Assembly (NCBI RefSeq): GCF_910592395.1
Contig: NC_088326.1
Coordinates: 13,521,001 to 13,585,000 of the forward strand
Reading direction: 5' to 3'
DNA: 64,000 bases
Source: Lineus longissimus
Taxonomy: Eukaryota; Nemertea; Pilidiophora; Heteronemertea; Lineidae
The notes beneath the pieces are model-generated. The model was not told where the DNA came from and ran no database searches. It saw only the letters and a list, made by a program, of their open reading frames with translations. The position numbers and the translations under genes are program-made. Each line of letters begins with the position of its first letter. Positions within the stretch are counted from its first letter, which is position 1. Shown piece by piece: positions 35,701 to 47,015 of this stretch.

Positions 35701-37227
35701 CTCCATGGCTATCTTGCCCATGCCGAAGTCTCTCAGGGTGTTGAGCGAGAAGCGACGATGCTCTCTCCAGATGCGGCCCTCAGAGCCCAGGACTCCTGAA
35801 ACGAAATACAAAAGATCCCCAAGAAATGAGAAGCCTTTCGGAACAAATTCAAAATGCCTCCATTGTGCCATTCTCTTATCTCGCCCCCTTCTTGCTTTGA
35901 AAGGGAATAGGGATCAAGTGTGAATATCCGTAAGTGGGATCTTATTCGTGGCACCGAAGGCTTTTAGGCAATGTTGCTGAGTGAAGAGGGAGAGTGGCAA
36001 CTGCTGAACTTTGGGGAGTCGTCTTATTGGCTTACCTAGGCCATTTGAAACCAGCTTCATAAACTTCGGTCTCCCAGCGATGTCCTCCCCCGTCTTGCTG
36101 AACACTTCCTTCACCGCCTCGTGGGTGTTAAGGAAGATGAAATGGTTCCTGAATCCCAGCCCACATCGGCTGATCTCGGCGCTCAAATCGTCCTTGTGTT
36201 TTATGATCGCGGCTGTCACACCTCCTCCGAGGATGGCACTGGCTGTAAGGGGAAGAGAGCGAGGTGACACTCATTATAGAGACTGTATAGAACTAGGGAA
36301 AAGTAAGCACCCTTGCCTGACCCGACATCGGCTGGTCTCAGCGCCCAAGTTATGTTTGTGTTTGATAATAGTGGCAATGGCGCTTCCCAGAGGATTTGGC
36401 ACTGACTGCAAGAGAGCTTTAAATGGCGATACCAAATTTAACGCGAGTGAAAGACTCTATACCGGATGCAACACCGGATTAATCGAAAGTGAAGGATTCT
36501 GTACCGGATTGAACGCCAGTGAAGGGCTCCATTGTCAATCTCGTCAGCCAATCTCTGTGCCTCTGCAATCGCGAATAATCTTTGACTGAAACCCGCAATA
36601 TCATTGGTATACGGTTGATGTGTAACTGATGCATAGAATTGGTGAAGAAGGTCACCTTGCCTGACTCTGTGACCATGGCATCAACATCTAAGCTTACTGA
36701 TAATCTGAACGTCAATAACAGTATGCGGTGGTTGGTTCGAGCTCAGATCAATTATCCAGATTCGCCCTGATGAACATGTGAACAATAGGGCCAGCAATAG
36801 GTTTCCATTCAAAAACTCGTGTGAGACTTGATGAATGCATTATTGTTTTGATACCGAGTGAGGCACGCGATGGCCGTTGTATTCATCGTACGAAATTAAC
36901 TTTTTAAGTTTCGTATTGTTTAGTGTTTATATTTGGACTGAAAAATCATAATAGCTGCCAACTATTTAGGCATGCCAAGCTCGATGACTGTGCATGGTCG
37001 CCCAATTTAGTGGAGTAGAGTGGAATTGTAGAAAGATTTACGATCTTTTTATATGCATTATGATATGGCGATGATTGTAACTTACCTAGGAATCTTAATG
37101 TGAACCACGGTGACACCAGGGGTGGGAGGTTCTTTGGGCTTCTGATGATCCTGAGTGTCAGTAGTCCCACTACCAGGAAGACTAGTACAGCCGTGATCCA
37201 GTGACTAGAGCACACGAGTGTTTGCAT
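32724..37227 (-). CDS. Cytochrome P450, CYP2-like, microsomal
   Basis: Heme-thiolate monooxygenase of the ER. Exons (minus): 37227-37086, 36242-36036, 35795-35274, 34855-34746, 34578-34469, 34341-34124, 32905-32724. They join to 496 aa, a normal P450 length. Residues ~10-27 are the N-terminal membrane anchor. Seen in order: C-helix WREHRR (126-131), I-helix FSAGSETT (~302-309), K-helix ExxR (E361-R364, MEVQR), the FDPNNF meander region, and the heme loop FAVGKRQCLG with the axial Cys at 441. The segments RDFGMGK and VRDVIDAYL are typical of the CYP2 clan. The hinge is [10 protein letters not shown] rather than the usual PPGP. Relics of duplicated exons 2 and 4 lie in adjacent introns. Substrate cannot be inferred. 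Confidence 0.95.
33145..33973. mobile_element. Foldback-type element with arms of 15-bp repeats
   Basis: The outer left arm (33150-33360) is a tandem series of ggaaaattcgtcccc-like 15-mers. The outer right arm (33755-33973) carries the complementary series (ggggacgaattatcc / ...ttttcc). Inner arms are also inverted copies: gttgaaagtttctgac against gtcagaaactttcaac, and agtaggtagaggtaggcagg against cctgcctacctctacctact. Nearly the whole 829 bp can fold back on itself. Flanks share the 11-bp CTACCCAGAGG (33134-33144 and 33980-33990), a candidate target-site duplication. It lies in the last CYP intron. No transposase is encoded, so it would be non-autonomous. Confidence 0.85.
34700..34735 (-). 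pseudogene. Degenerate copy of part of CYP exon 4
   Basis: Plus-strand 'ctcagtgtggttacggttgt' closely matches exon 4 at 34786 ('ctcagggtggttgcggtggt'), 85 bp away, but lies in the following intron. It corresponds to the coding segment TTATTLRW. It appears to be a relic of a tandem exon-edge duplication. Confidence 0.6.
36297..36412 (-). pseudogene. Relic of a duplicated CYP exon 2
   Basis: Upstream of the real exon 2, a segment beginning with an acceptor (CTTGCAG|TCAGTGCC) can be read as [18 protein letters not shown]... and SRC, clearly homologous to exon 2 ([25 protein letters not shown]). The frame is shifted relative to its acceptor and it lacks the rest of the exon. The likely origin is partial exon duplication followed by decay. 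Confidence 0.7.
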
Positions 37228-38642
37228 CTTGTATTGTAGTCGGTGTTATGGTTGCATGATGTAAACTGCTAGTCCTGGGAGGTTATGTTCTATATGGACA
37301 TAATCACAGTCCAGCCATGCTGTATAGTGTTTGTATATATGCCTTGTCAAAGAGAGGGCCCAGGTATGAACACAGGTCAAAATGTAGGCTCATGGCCATT
37401 TCCCACTTAACGCAATCGTTGCCGAGTCCATGCCCAAGTCATGTTAATGTTCCTTTTTCCAAAGGGTAGAAACATCAACATTGTACAACATTACCTCACC
37501 AATACTCTGTGTATTTGCGACATCGTGATCCATTATTTCATAAAACTTATTAGCCTACTTTTACCATGACACATTTGTATGTAAGTAGTGTAATGACGAA
37601 ATGTCACCATTAGATTGGATGTTGCGCAACATTACCATGGTTACCATCACAACATGATTGGCGGCCTTTCATTGTTATTGGACAATTCTTCTTCCTCTTC
37701 TTGTTAGCGTCGGACCGCAGTTCAAATCCGCAGCCAGGTCTGGGTTATGGAGACGTCTGTTGACCTCAGTCTCACCTCTTGGTCCCCCAGAGTTTAGTTG
37801 TGTAGTCGACATATTCTGACAAAACGTGGATCGTCTGGGCAGCATAAGGTGGCCCAAGGTGTGGGAGTGGTACGAGGTTACGTCTTTCTTGTTGAGGTAT
37901 CACTATCAATATCATGCCCTGATGCGTCAGACGAATAACTTTTTATTTCAGGATTTCAATGAAATGACCAGACGAAGGTTTAAAAAGTGCATCAGTCTAA
38001 TGTCTATTTATTATTCTACCGAATAAATAATCACAAATGGATTTACAAGTTAGCTACCAGTGGAGTGCGTTTTCTGGGTATGTGCTTCGTGAGACTAATG
38101 TTGCGCTACTTGGAAGATATGTAAGAATAAAAATGTCTTATATTATCAAAAGTTCGTACAGCGCTGGTTACTCCAAATTGAAGTTACGGTGCAGTGTCAT
38201 CTAAGTCTACATCTAAGTCTGTGAATACATGATCAGTCAACCAGTGTGAGATATAATGTCTTAATGCATTAAGGTCACATGACTATTTGCTTCAGTGTAT
38301 CTTCATTTCATATATTATGCGTATTCGAACCCGAGATCAATGAATGGCCATGATATGTTTCCAATATGGCCGACGATGACATCACATATGACCTGGTGTG
38401 AAATGTTTGCCCTTGACCTTGAGATCAAACCAAGCACTAATATTATGCTCTGTCCATGAGATCATTCAGGTCAGTGCAGGATCACCTTGATGCTTCCGAT
38501 ATGACTGACAATGGCGTCAGAAAATGGCGGGAAATGTTCGTCTGGAAGCGGAATCTGCGTCACTGGAACCAGGTGCACAAACTGCGCATGTTCGGCTAAT
38601 TAGATGAGATCACTGTGATGAGGTATGCTGATTAGCTATTCT
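37228..38642. other. CYP 5' flank and OATP-A 3' region
   Basis: A CATATATAC TATA-like sequence on the minus strand near 37335 is a possible CYP core promoter, about 105 nt from the ATG. TTTATT at about 38007 gives AATAAA on the minus strand, a possible OATP-A poly(A) signal. No coding gene is seen. Confidence 0.4.
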
Positions 38643-41600
38643 TCAATCAGACACGTAACTTGCATTATCCTCCCCGCGCCTGTTAGATTGAGAGTTGGTG
38701 CGCACAGCAGCTGCGTCTCCATCTTTGATATACGCGACCGTTCCATTCTCAACCGCGGGGGTGTCCGTCACAGGCGGCGGTTTATATAAACATTGAGCCA
38801 GAACCAGGAACAGGAAACTAACGCTTCCTATAACCAGCGCAGATAACGTCATTGTCAGCCCGAACTTGAAGCTGTCGTAGTGCCAACAGGAGCCCCGCGT
38901 ACCGCATTTGTTCTGCCAAACGTTGCACGAGTTGTCGACGGTGCCTCCGAATAAAAGTGGTCCAGGAATGGTCCCTGAAAAACAAAATGGCGAAGAGAAG
39001 TAGTGTCAGGGGCAAAACGGCTTGGATACATGTAGGTCAGATTTGCTGTGATGTCTGTTTTGAAGGCAACATAAGCGCCCGTTGGGGCAACCTCTATGCC
39101 GTCAAAGGCAACAACCAATGCGTGAACTGATTTAGCAGTTTGCAGGTCCCGGAGCACCCACTTATAGATTGAGATACATATACTCGGCAGATCTGTCAAA
39201 GACTACGCTGTCATACTCACCAAAGAATCTGATAAAAACCCATTGGACGGCTAAGGCGTAGCCTCTCAGGTTATCAGGAATGCATCTGAAAGAGAAGAAG
39301 AGAGATGTGAGGCTTCTTCCGCCCGACGACTGACTGCTGTTGTGACAAACTCAACAAATACTTAATGTTTGGTGAGAATCCACAACCAATTATGTCGTCG
39401 AATCTAAGGCCACAACAAATAGTGGTATTACGGTCATCACCATCATCATCATTATGTCCCGTTGGGACACGCATCGTCTTTCTTCGATCACGTCTTTCAC
39501 TGGACCCTCAAGGATGATGTTCGCTAGAGTTCCCCCGGCTCTTGTCACGTGGCCAAACCACCTTAGCTTCCTCTTCTTGTCAACTGTCAGGAAGTTGTCA
39601 CGTCGTCCGATGTGCTGGAGACCAGCTCTTAGATATGGACGTTGGTGGTGTGTGATGGCTTACAATAAGCAAGAGATAGGGTTTGGATGCCGTTCTAACA
39701 TTGTTAGTCCCGCACAGGAAGGACGTACCTTAAGGTAGCAGTGATCATTGGCGTGTTGGCCACGGCCAGCGAGAAGGCTAAGATGAACACTAGAACGAGG
39801 AAGACAGGCAGGAGGTTACACTCTGACTGGCAGATGCCGAGGCTGGCCGAGGCCTCCTTGTGCACCTTCTTGGACATGAGGTTGGCCGCCACACATGAAC
39901 AGTTGATATAAAGCTGAAATGGAGAAGGCACATGTTGTATACTTCAGAGGAAATCGAAATGACGTTAATACTGTCATTACTGTAAAACAATGAGATGCTG
40001 TTTGCCAATCAATCAGTCATAAGCAGCGGAAACGAACTTGTATTTCGTTGAAATATACGTGTACATGTATGTGGAAATGTCATGGTGACAATGGGTCGTC
40101 GTGAGAGCTTATATACATGTAATCGAAGTGTTCTTTGGCAATCTGCTGAACGACCAAAGAAAGTTCGAGACGTCTTGCTCTCATCATGATTGTGGTGGAA
40201 AGCTGCAGTTCCCGGCGAAGCGGCTGCACACCCTGGTGTCTGGCGGCAAATAGTTGTTCCTTGATTTCGTTGCCCGTGTGTAGACGAAATGAACAGGTGA
40301 CTTACCTTTTCACCGGCGGCAGTCTGCATACTATTGCGACATCCCGCGTGGCAGGGGCTGAAGTATTCCACGCCATCGTAGCCACAGATGGGCTCCCTCA
40401 CGAACAGGCCGCACTGACAGTCACTGTTACAGGGGCCCGACAAGTTCACGTAGTTGATTTTGAGTGAGCTGTTGAGAGAAAGGTTAGTGAGTACTTAGAA
40501 CTGAGTACTGAGTGAATTGCTCCACCCCCTGGCCATCGTCACCACAGATAGACCCCTCTCCCTTAGACCGGTGTAGGCCTAATCTTGTCGAGTCCTTCCG
40601 TCTCCGACTGCTTCACCCCTTTTATTCATGGAACAACAAGGACATGTTTCGATGCGCTCCCTTGTTGCAAAGTCATGATTTCCCGAGCTGCACAATCTTG
40701 GGAGACACTAATATGGGGGAACATTACACATGTTACCCCTGTCACACTGTTTCATATCGTAGAGTACATGTATCTGCTGTTACATGAGTGTCGATCGCAT
40801 GTTCCCTATTCATGCTGATCATCCTGGTTAAACCATCCATCAATCGATACATGGAGGCGACATTTCAGATGGCCTTGCGAACGCCAACAATTGTTCAGTA
40901 GATAGTACATATCAACGACAAATCTGTCAATATTGGCGGTGTAATAATATTGGAAATGTTCGATTCAATTTAGCGTCTGACTCCAGATCAGAAGGTTGCG
41001 TGTTCGAATCACGTCGGGGTCAAGTAATTTTTTTGGTTGGCAAAATTGCGCATATCCAAATAGTACCGATTGTTGCCATTGGGTGCAAATGAAGACATAG
41101 GAATGAAATGAATGTGTTAAACCCATTGATAATCTAACCAAAATTACGCAGTTGGAATCTTCTAGTCTGTACTTGGTTAAGAATAGGTCTCATTAGCCGT
41201 GATACGTCAAGGTTACAAAAACCACCATTGTTTTGTGAAAAGATCAACAGGTGAGTGTCATGAAGTAGATCTCACCTGTTTCCATAATACGTGTTGATGC
41301 CCGCCGCTGCAGCAGGGGTGCACCTCGCCATCATCACTGGCGTCGACACCAACGCTATCGCAGTTACAAACGACAAACGGATTAATCCGCGCACTTTTAA
41401 CTTATATTTTGACGATATAAATCCGCCAAGTAGTTGACCCCCTGCAGTCGCCGGGATGGCGACAGCACCTGTGAAAAAGAAAACCCTGTTACTATGGCAG
41501 TTTATATTGCAGATGTAAAAAGCACATGATAGAATCCTTTGTTCCCGGGACATTCTATCCTAGGACATTTGAAACCTTAACACCAGGGGCTGGACGATGT

Positions 41601-44600
41601 CACTTTTAACTATTCAATGAGGCGTCACGCGGCCCAGTGGCTTGATCAACTTGACTGGCATGAGGCGGCCCACTGGCTTGATCAACTTGACTGGCATGAG
41701 GCGGCCCAGTGGCTTGATCAACTTGACTGGCATGAGGCGGCCCATTGGCTTGATCAACTTGACTGGCATGAGGCGGCCCAGTGGCTTGATCAACTTGACT
41801 GGCATGAGGCGGCCCAGTGGCTTGATCAACTTGACTGGCATGAGGCGGTCCAGTGGCTTGGACTGTCATGAGTAGGATTGTCTCATTCAAGACGATGCAT
41901 AATTGAACGATCCAATCTTAGGATCCCATTTAAATTGTGCAGGTCATGCTTCTAACTCTGACCAATCAGGTCGGTCAGGCCATGCTTGACCAAAATGGTT
42001 GGAAGTTACCTCTCAGTGATACTTACCAAAATAAAAAGCACCCTGAGAAGCCACCGTATTGAACTGGTTCATTATAAACTTAGGTAAAAACGCTCCATAT
42101 CCCCCGGTGACCATAAAAAACGCTGTCATGGAAACGGTTAAACACATGAATGTCGGATTTTTTAGGAGTAGCCATGTACACTTGGGAAGGTCCTTCAAGG
42201 TCATGCCAAATCCTAGCCTCGTTGCGGTTTCCTCAGTACCGTCTGCGTGCGCCATCGAGACACGTGTCTTTCGAGTCTCGGCCGCATCTATAAAGAAGAA
42301 AAACAGGCATCGTTGTCAGGAAAGACTGATCACATTACTCTCACGTGACCATCATTTTAAATATTACCAAAATGCAGTAAAATGTAAGCAACTGAACTGG
42401 TGTTACATATACTTGTCAAATCAGTAGACAACTTTCTGTACTCGCAGTGTTCCAAAATGAAGCGTTTCTATCCCCTAGTTGGTGGATTTGGAACCAATAA
42501 GAATGATCACTTACCTGGCATTTCCCATCCGAAGCAGAAGAGGAGAAGACTACAGAATATGGCGAAGAAACAAGAAGCTAATGGACCGAGCCACCAGGCC
42601 CCTACCCATCGGGGGTCGGCTGCGGTTATAGTAACACTGAAAGGGCAATGACATTAGTTAACTATGCTGCTAATAGACCGAGCCACCAGGCCTCGGGGGT
42701 CGGCTGCGGTTATAGTAACACTGAAAGGGCAATGACATTAGTTAACTATGTTGCTAATAGACCGAGCCACCAGGCCTCGGGGGTCGGCTGCGGTTATAGT
42801 AACACTGAAAGGGCAATGACATTAGTTAACTATGTTGCTAATAGACCGAGCCACCAGGCCCTTACCCATCGGGGGTCGGCTGCGGTTATAGTAACACTGA
42901 AAGGGTAATGCCATTAGTTAACTATGCTGCTAAAAGACCAAGCCACCAGGCCCCCACCGATCGGTGGTCGGCTGCGATTATAGTAACACCGAAAATGCAA
43001 GGAAACCAATAGAAAAAACATAAGGGCAGTTATAAAAGCACGTCCATATGGTGACCATCCTAGTTTAGTTGGACGATGTCGTTTCTTTGCAGTCCCTGTG
43101 AAAAGGGTGGCACGCCGATTGTTCCAAGTTATGGGCGAAGCTCTACTGACGACATGACCTCCATTCACCGGCCTCGGCGTCATTCAACTTCATTGATAGG
43201 CCGAGCACGGCAACCACAAATCCATAAAGCCCATAAAGCCACCTGCTAGCCAACCTTTTTTACGATTTTGGCCCAGACAATAAGAGTTAAGGATACTTAC
43301 TCCTTTTGAGGGACGGTATCAAAATCGACGTAAAAATCGAGAAATTTTCCTCCCACCATGAATCCCAATGCTGGCCCAATCACAGTCGCACTTTGGAAGA
43401 TTCCTGAAAGATGAAGGTCAATGTGCAGGTCAAAGGTTGAGGCCGGTCAATGAGGTGAATTTAGGAAGGGTCATATCTGCAGAAATGCACATTAAGGCAA
43501 AGATGTGATTAACAAGTATCTGAAGAAAGCAACGAGCGCACACACTTGGCCTTTTCAGGCAAGTTGAAGGTACAGAGTGACACTGGTCGAGCCTCGAACC
43601 CACGACCTTCCAATCAGAGGTCGAACACTCTTCCACTGTTTCACCGCGCCTCCCGCACCAAGAGATCAGTACACTGCAATGGCAGCCTCTCGAGTTAGCT
43701 TTAAAACCGTTTGATTGTGGCCTATGCTGTCATACTTCATGGATACAAACGGCTCTTGATGTCCCATGTCCGAAGGAGCAAACATAAGCCGATCGGGGAT
43801 TTCCGAAAGCATAACTTTGGGCTCGGGACGAGGGGGCAGTTCCAGTGGTATTGACCAATCGAAGTGCCGAAACTCTGCCACTCGAGCCAATCGAAAGGCT
43901 GTATTAGGAGGTTCATTCGGGTCGTCAACATTTAGTTTCTGAAATGGGTGAATACAGTTACTGAACTGAGCTGAAATCGGAAGAACCGCTTTCTCGACTC
44001 AAGGTGTCCCTGTATCATCGTTGAAGGTCTAATTTTACCCCGGAATCAAAACTCACCGAAATACAAGGAAGCTTGGTGAAGTTCGACGTTATCGTCAAGC
44101 CATATGAGTCCCAGGGTGTAGAGGGTAGTGCCCCCTATACCGTGAAGTAGTTGCGCCAGAATGAACACACCCAGGTAGCCACGGAGGCCTGGGTCACCAC
44201 ACACATCCTTGTTGTCAGCTGAAAGAAGACAAATCTGTAACACTGTCCAATCAAAAGTGCCGAAGTCTGCATCCCCGGCGCGTTCATTTGCAATCAGCCA
44301 TTCAGAATACTGTATTAGGGAAGTCGGCTCCGGTCACTTTTGCTTTCGGAAATTATCGAATGGGAGGAAAGCCTCGAGTTGGACTGCCAGAGAGCTCAGT
44401 GGTCAGACTGGTGTCGGCGTTTGTCACCACTGTTGAAGTGTCCCTTCCTCGTGTACCAGAGATTAGGGCGACTCGAACAGCGTCGGTTTTTCTACATGGT
44501 AATCGCCACATTTGTTTATAGAGCATCATGTCATATTCAAGTTGACGCCGATATGTAAAAACTCTCCAACTCAATGATAGTCATTTGCCAGAAATTGCCG

Positions 44601-45726
44601 TGATGAGTGACTTTTTCACTCTTCGACACTTTTCAAACCAGTTTTATGATTACCTACCTCGGCAGAGATCTGTCGTTCGTTCACCAATCGTGTAAGGTCC
44701 AGTGGTTACGTGGGGTAAGAACATGATGCCAGACCCGATGCCCATGAGTAAACAAGCGGTTGCTAGCCAGCGGGGCTTGTGTCCGAGGCGTCCATAGTAA
44801 CCAATAGGGATGACGAAGATGCCTGCAGCCACATCGTATGAGCTAATGACCACACTGGACTCAAGGCTGGACAAGCCGAACCGCCTTTCTGCTTGAGTGA
44901 CGTTCACATTCAATATGCCATTGACGACGAAACCTGTAAGAGATCGATAACTTTTAATAAATAAGTTGGGGTGAGTTGGCCATGCTTGATGAGGGCTACA
45001 CCTCGTGCATGTTAATGAAAGCATTGGTGAACCTCAGGATGGCAAGACTATAATGATACATGTATAGAGAATCTCTCATCCATGCGCATTGACAATTCCC
45101 TAGAAGCCTGATAATGTCGGTTAACCTCCAAGCAGCAAGTGTGCGATAACATTCGGCTTGGGCTTTACAGCACTTCCCCCTCCGGATCTGTTTATGCGCC
45201 ATTGTAAAATTTCACAGATCTATAGGTGCTATTGATCCGTGGGTCAGAGGTGATCGGTCGGTTGTACCAAAATGAACGTTCGTGTGAATGGACACATTCT
45301 TAAACTATCTATGACATATATAAGTTCTTGCATGCTAGACTGACCTTGTATCAATGCATAGAGGCTAAGGACCGCCAGTGCGGCCTTGGTGTTATTGCAA
45401 CTCTGCAAACAGTTCGGTTGACAGTTCTTGTAGCCACATTTTGTATCAACTGCCTTCTCGTCTGCTTCCACACTCTGAATAGAAGTCCTGTGACTCCCAC
45501 TTCCATTACCATTACTAATCCGTGTCTCCGTTCCAACTGTCCGATTCGTAAATCCATATTTTGTACTCTCCCGGCTGCCATTTTCTACTGTTTCCGTTTC
45601 CGCTGCGCTATTTTGCGTACCAGAACTGGCGATACTTCCGTTCCGGCTGGTGTACGTAGCTCCGACAGCGTTGCTGATGCTGTTTCGTTTTGGTTCGACC
45701 TTCACAGGGATGCGGCTGGACAACAT
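38643..45726 (-). CDS. SLCO-like: Organic anion transporting polypeptide (OATP/SLCO), copy A
   Basis: Twelve-helix plasma-membrane carrier of the OATP family, moving large amphipathic organic anions. Exons (minus): 45726-45345, 44933-44658, 44218-44057, 43403-43301, 42636-42515, 42287-42027, 41468-41276, 40468-40306, 39913-39729, 39285-39221, 38974-38643. They join to 747 aa. There is a long Ser/Thr-rich cytoplasmic N-terminus (~110 aa). Family marks: ERRFGLSS, AAGIFVIPIGYYG, QLLHGIGGTTLYTLG, the OATP signature DPRWVGAWWLG (315-325), NPTFMCL, and a Kazal-like cysteine-rich extracellular loop (~500-560, GPC...CGLFVREPICGYDG). The C-terminal exon carries NKCGTRGSCWHYD before the last helix. Partner of copy B in tandem. 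Substrate and the exact SLCO subfamily are not resolved. Confidence 0.95.
40971..41022 (+). pseudogene. 5'-truncated tRNA-Trp (CCA) remnant
   Basis: The anticodon arm (TCTGA-CTCCAGA-TCAGA, anticodon CCA), variable loop, T arm (GCGTG-TTCGAAT-CACGT) and acceptor 3' strand (CGGGGTCA) match animal tRNA-Trp. The 5' acceptor strand and D arm are missing or replaced; only 'TAGCG' of the D arm remains. A T7 tract (41028-41034) follows as a Pol III terminator. It lies in an OATP-A intron, on the opposite strand. No functional cloverleaf can form. Confidence 0.75.
41631..41862. repeat. 36-bp tandem repeat, about 6.5 copies
   Basis: The unit is 'ggcccagtggcttgatcaac' followed by 'ttgactggcatgaggc'. The 36-bp period leaves open frames on both strands, but these have no start context or domain. 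It lies in OATP-A intron 6. Confidence 0.95.
42578..42998 (-). repeat. 84-92-bp tandem array carrying the OATP-A exon 5 acceptor
   Basis: Five copies, marked by 'gtaacactga' at 42631, 42715, 42799 and 42891 and 'gtaacaccga' at 42982. Each repeats the CAG|TGTTACTATAACC acceptor and the start of exon 5 (coding DVTITAADPR). Only the copy at 42636 continues into the full exon; the upstream copies run into a stop after ISNIVN. The outermost copy has lost the AG. Confidence 0.9.
43520..43650 (-). mobile_element. tRNA-derived SINE
   Basis: On the minus strand GGCGCGGTGAAACAGTGGAA provides an A-box-like TGAAACAGTGG, and GTCGTGGGTTCGAGGCTCG provides a B box about 35 nt later. This is a tRNA-like head without a perfect cloverleaf, followed by a unique body. 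Its ends were not determined. It lies in OATP-A intron 3. Confidence 0.6.
43666..43946 (-). other. Orphan open segment with acceptor inside OATP-A intron 3
   Basis: A CCCATTTCAG acceptor is followed by an open frame of about 90 codons (KLNVDDPNEPPNTAFRLA..., PLELPPRPEPKVMLSEIP..., ending AIAVY stop). It looks coding in composition but has no recognised domain. Its phase does not fit OATP-A exon 3. A diverged copy of its middle (CCTAATACAG... CTTCGGCACTT...GATTGG) lies at 44240-44320. It may be a fossil terminal exon or transposon fragment. Confidence 0.3.
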
Positions 45727-46539
45727 GGCGACTTGTCACAACCCCAATAGCTTATTCCCGTTAAAGTCTTTCTTTCCAAACTCATTTTCTGAAAAGAGAA
45801 GTAAGAATTGTGAGTTATTATACAACGACCTCAGCAGACTTCGAACCAACTGATAATTGATCTGAAGCGGGGAATCCTTGAATGTATCCAGTCAAGACCG
45901 GCTTCTCGATACCAGTAATGCAAAATGGTTAGTTGGCAAGTTTGAGAGCAATAATTGGTTGAATGTAATTGACCAAACGAGAAAAAAAACACATAAGCAA
46001 CCTATTGTTGACCATGTTAAAATGAAATGTGAAGATACTCGATTAATCTGACAAGTGTCCGGCATGAGCAAGTGCACGGACCACTCAATGTTAGTCGATC
46101 TAATCTGATCATTAACAATACAGCGGCGCAGCCCGCTTGTGACCTTGACCTGTTCAGGTGAATTAGCACCAATCATAAGTTGCCCCGGGCTACAGGTGGA
46201 AATCAAAGTTGGAAAAGAGTAAACTATGATATTCTTTGCGTCATGAACGAGTCTCCCCTGTCAAGTTCATATCTGGTCCACATGTACATTCCGCTGGTGG
46301 TTGTACAGGGACGAAGTGTCTTCTTTGGGGTGAAATAAACATGGGATTTAGTCCATTTATTTTTTACTTTCAAATTTTGTATCTCGCCCGCGGCGGCGTC
46401 GCCACAACAGTTGGTAGACATGTTTTCAAAAGTACGTATCTGGTTTTGAATTTATTACACTTGTACACGCGGCAAGTGTAGTAGCAATACAAATTGCGAT
46501 TATATGTTTTGTCAACAGGGAGGCCTGTGCAAAGGTTCC

Positions 46540-46553
46540 GGGGGGGGGGGGGG
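46540..46553. repeat. Poly(G) tract
   Basis: Run of 14 G residues in the inter-OATP spacer. Confidence 0.9.
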
Positions 46554-46811
46554 TTGCGAAAGGGAATTGCTTGTCATTCTTAGACCACGGACGACGAGAC
46601 GTATATCACTCATGTCCATATGGTATCGTGTCTTCTGTGGTGGGTGTAATACCTGTAACATATGTCTCCACTTCCAGCAAACGGGCAGATTAGGCTTTTG
46701 TTGTCTTTTCTTTTGCTCTATGTCGAGTAAAAAATATAATAACGGACGCCATATATATTATACTACTGAGTATCATGACAGTGTTGTCTTCATCGAGACA
46801 TTCCAAGTAGA

Positions 46812-47015
46812 ATGAAAACAAATCTCTTGGTCTTTCATTGTGTATGTGTTTTTTTTATTCCCTTAATGGGCCTAGAATATCCTGCCGATTTGGCTTATGA
46901 GGATGAACAAGCATTGGCGCGGGCAAAACGGTCAAGAAGAAGCGCAACCAACTCAGAAATGAACCACAACACTATCAAAGCTAGCCGTTGCTTGTTACAT
47001 GTGCTAACGTGTTGA
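46812..47015 (+). CDS. Possible short secreted peptide precursor
   Basis: A 67-codon ORF. Residues 1-~21 (MKTNLLVFHCVCVFFIPLMG) look like a signal peptide. An acidic stretch (YPADLAYEDEQ) leads to a basic KRSRR furin-type site at ~38-42, then a 25-residue tail ending RCLLHVLTC with two cysteines. The layout is that of a neuropeptide or hormone precursor. A TATATATTAT sequence about 50-60 nt upstream could be its TATA box. No homologue is recognised, and an ORF this short may be chance; no splice sites are needed or seen. Confidence 0.3.
   Translation: MKTNLLVFHCVCVFFIPLMGLEYPADLAYEDEQALARAKRSRRSATNSEMNHNTIKASRCLLHVLTC

Noticed and set aside
37700-37750. B-box-like 'cagttcaaatccgc'
   Set aside because: No A box at a suitable distance, so a SINE or tRNA call is not supported.
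41606-41890. Overlapping repeat ORFs on both strands (HASQVDQATGPP and WLDQLDWHEAAQ units)
   Set aside because: They arise from a 36-bp tandem repeat in an intron, open in several frames at once, with no domain or splice support.
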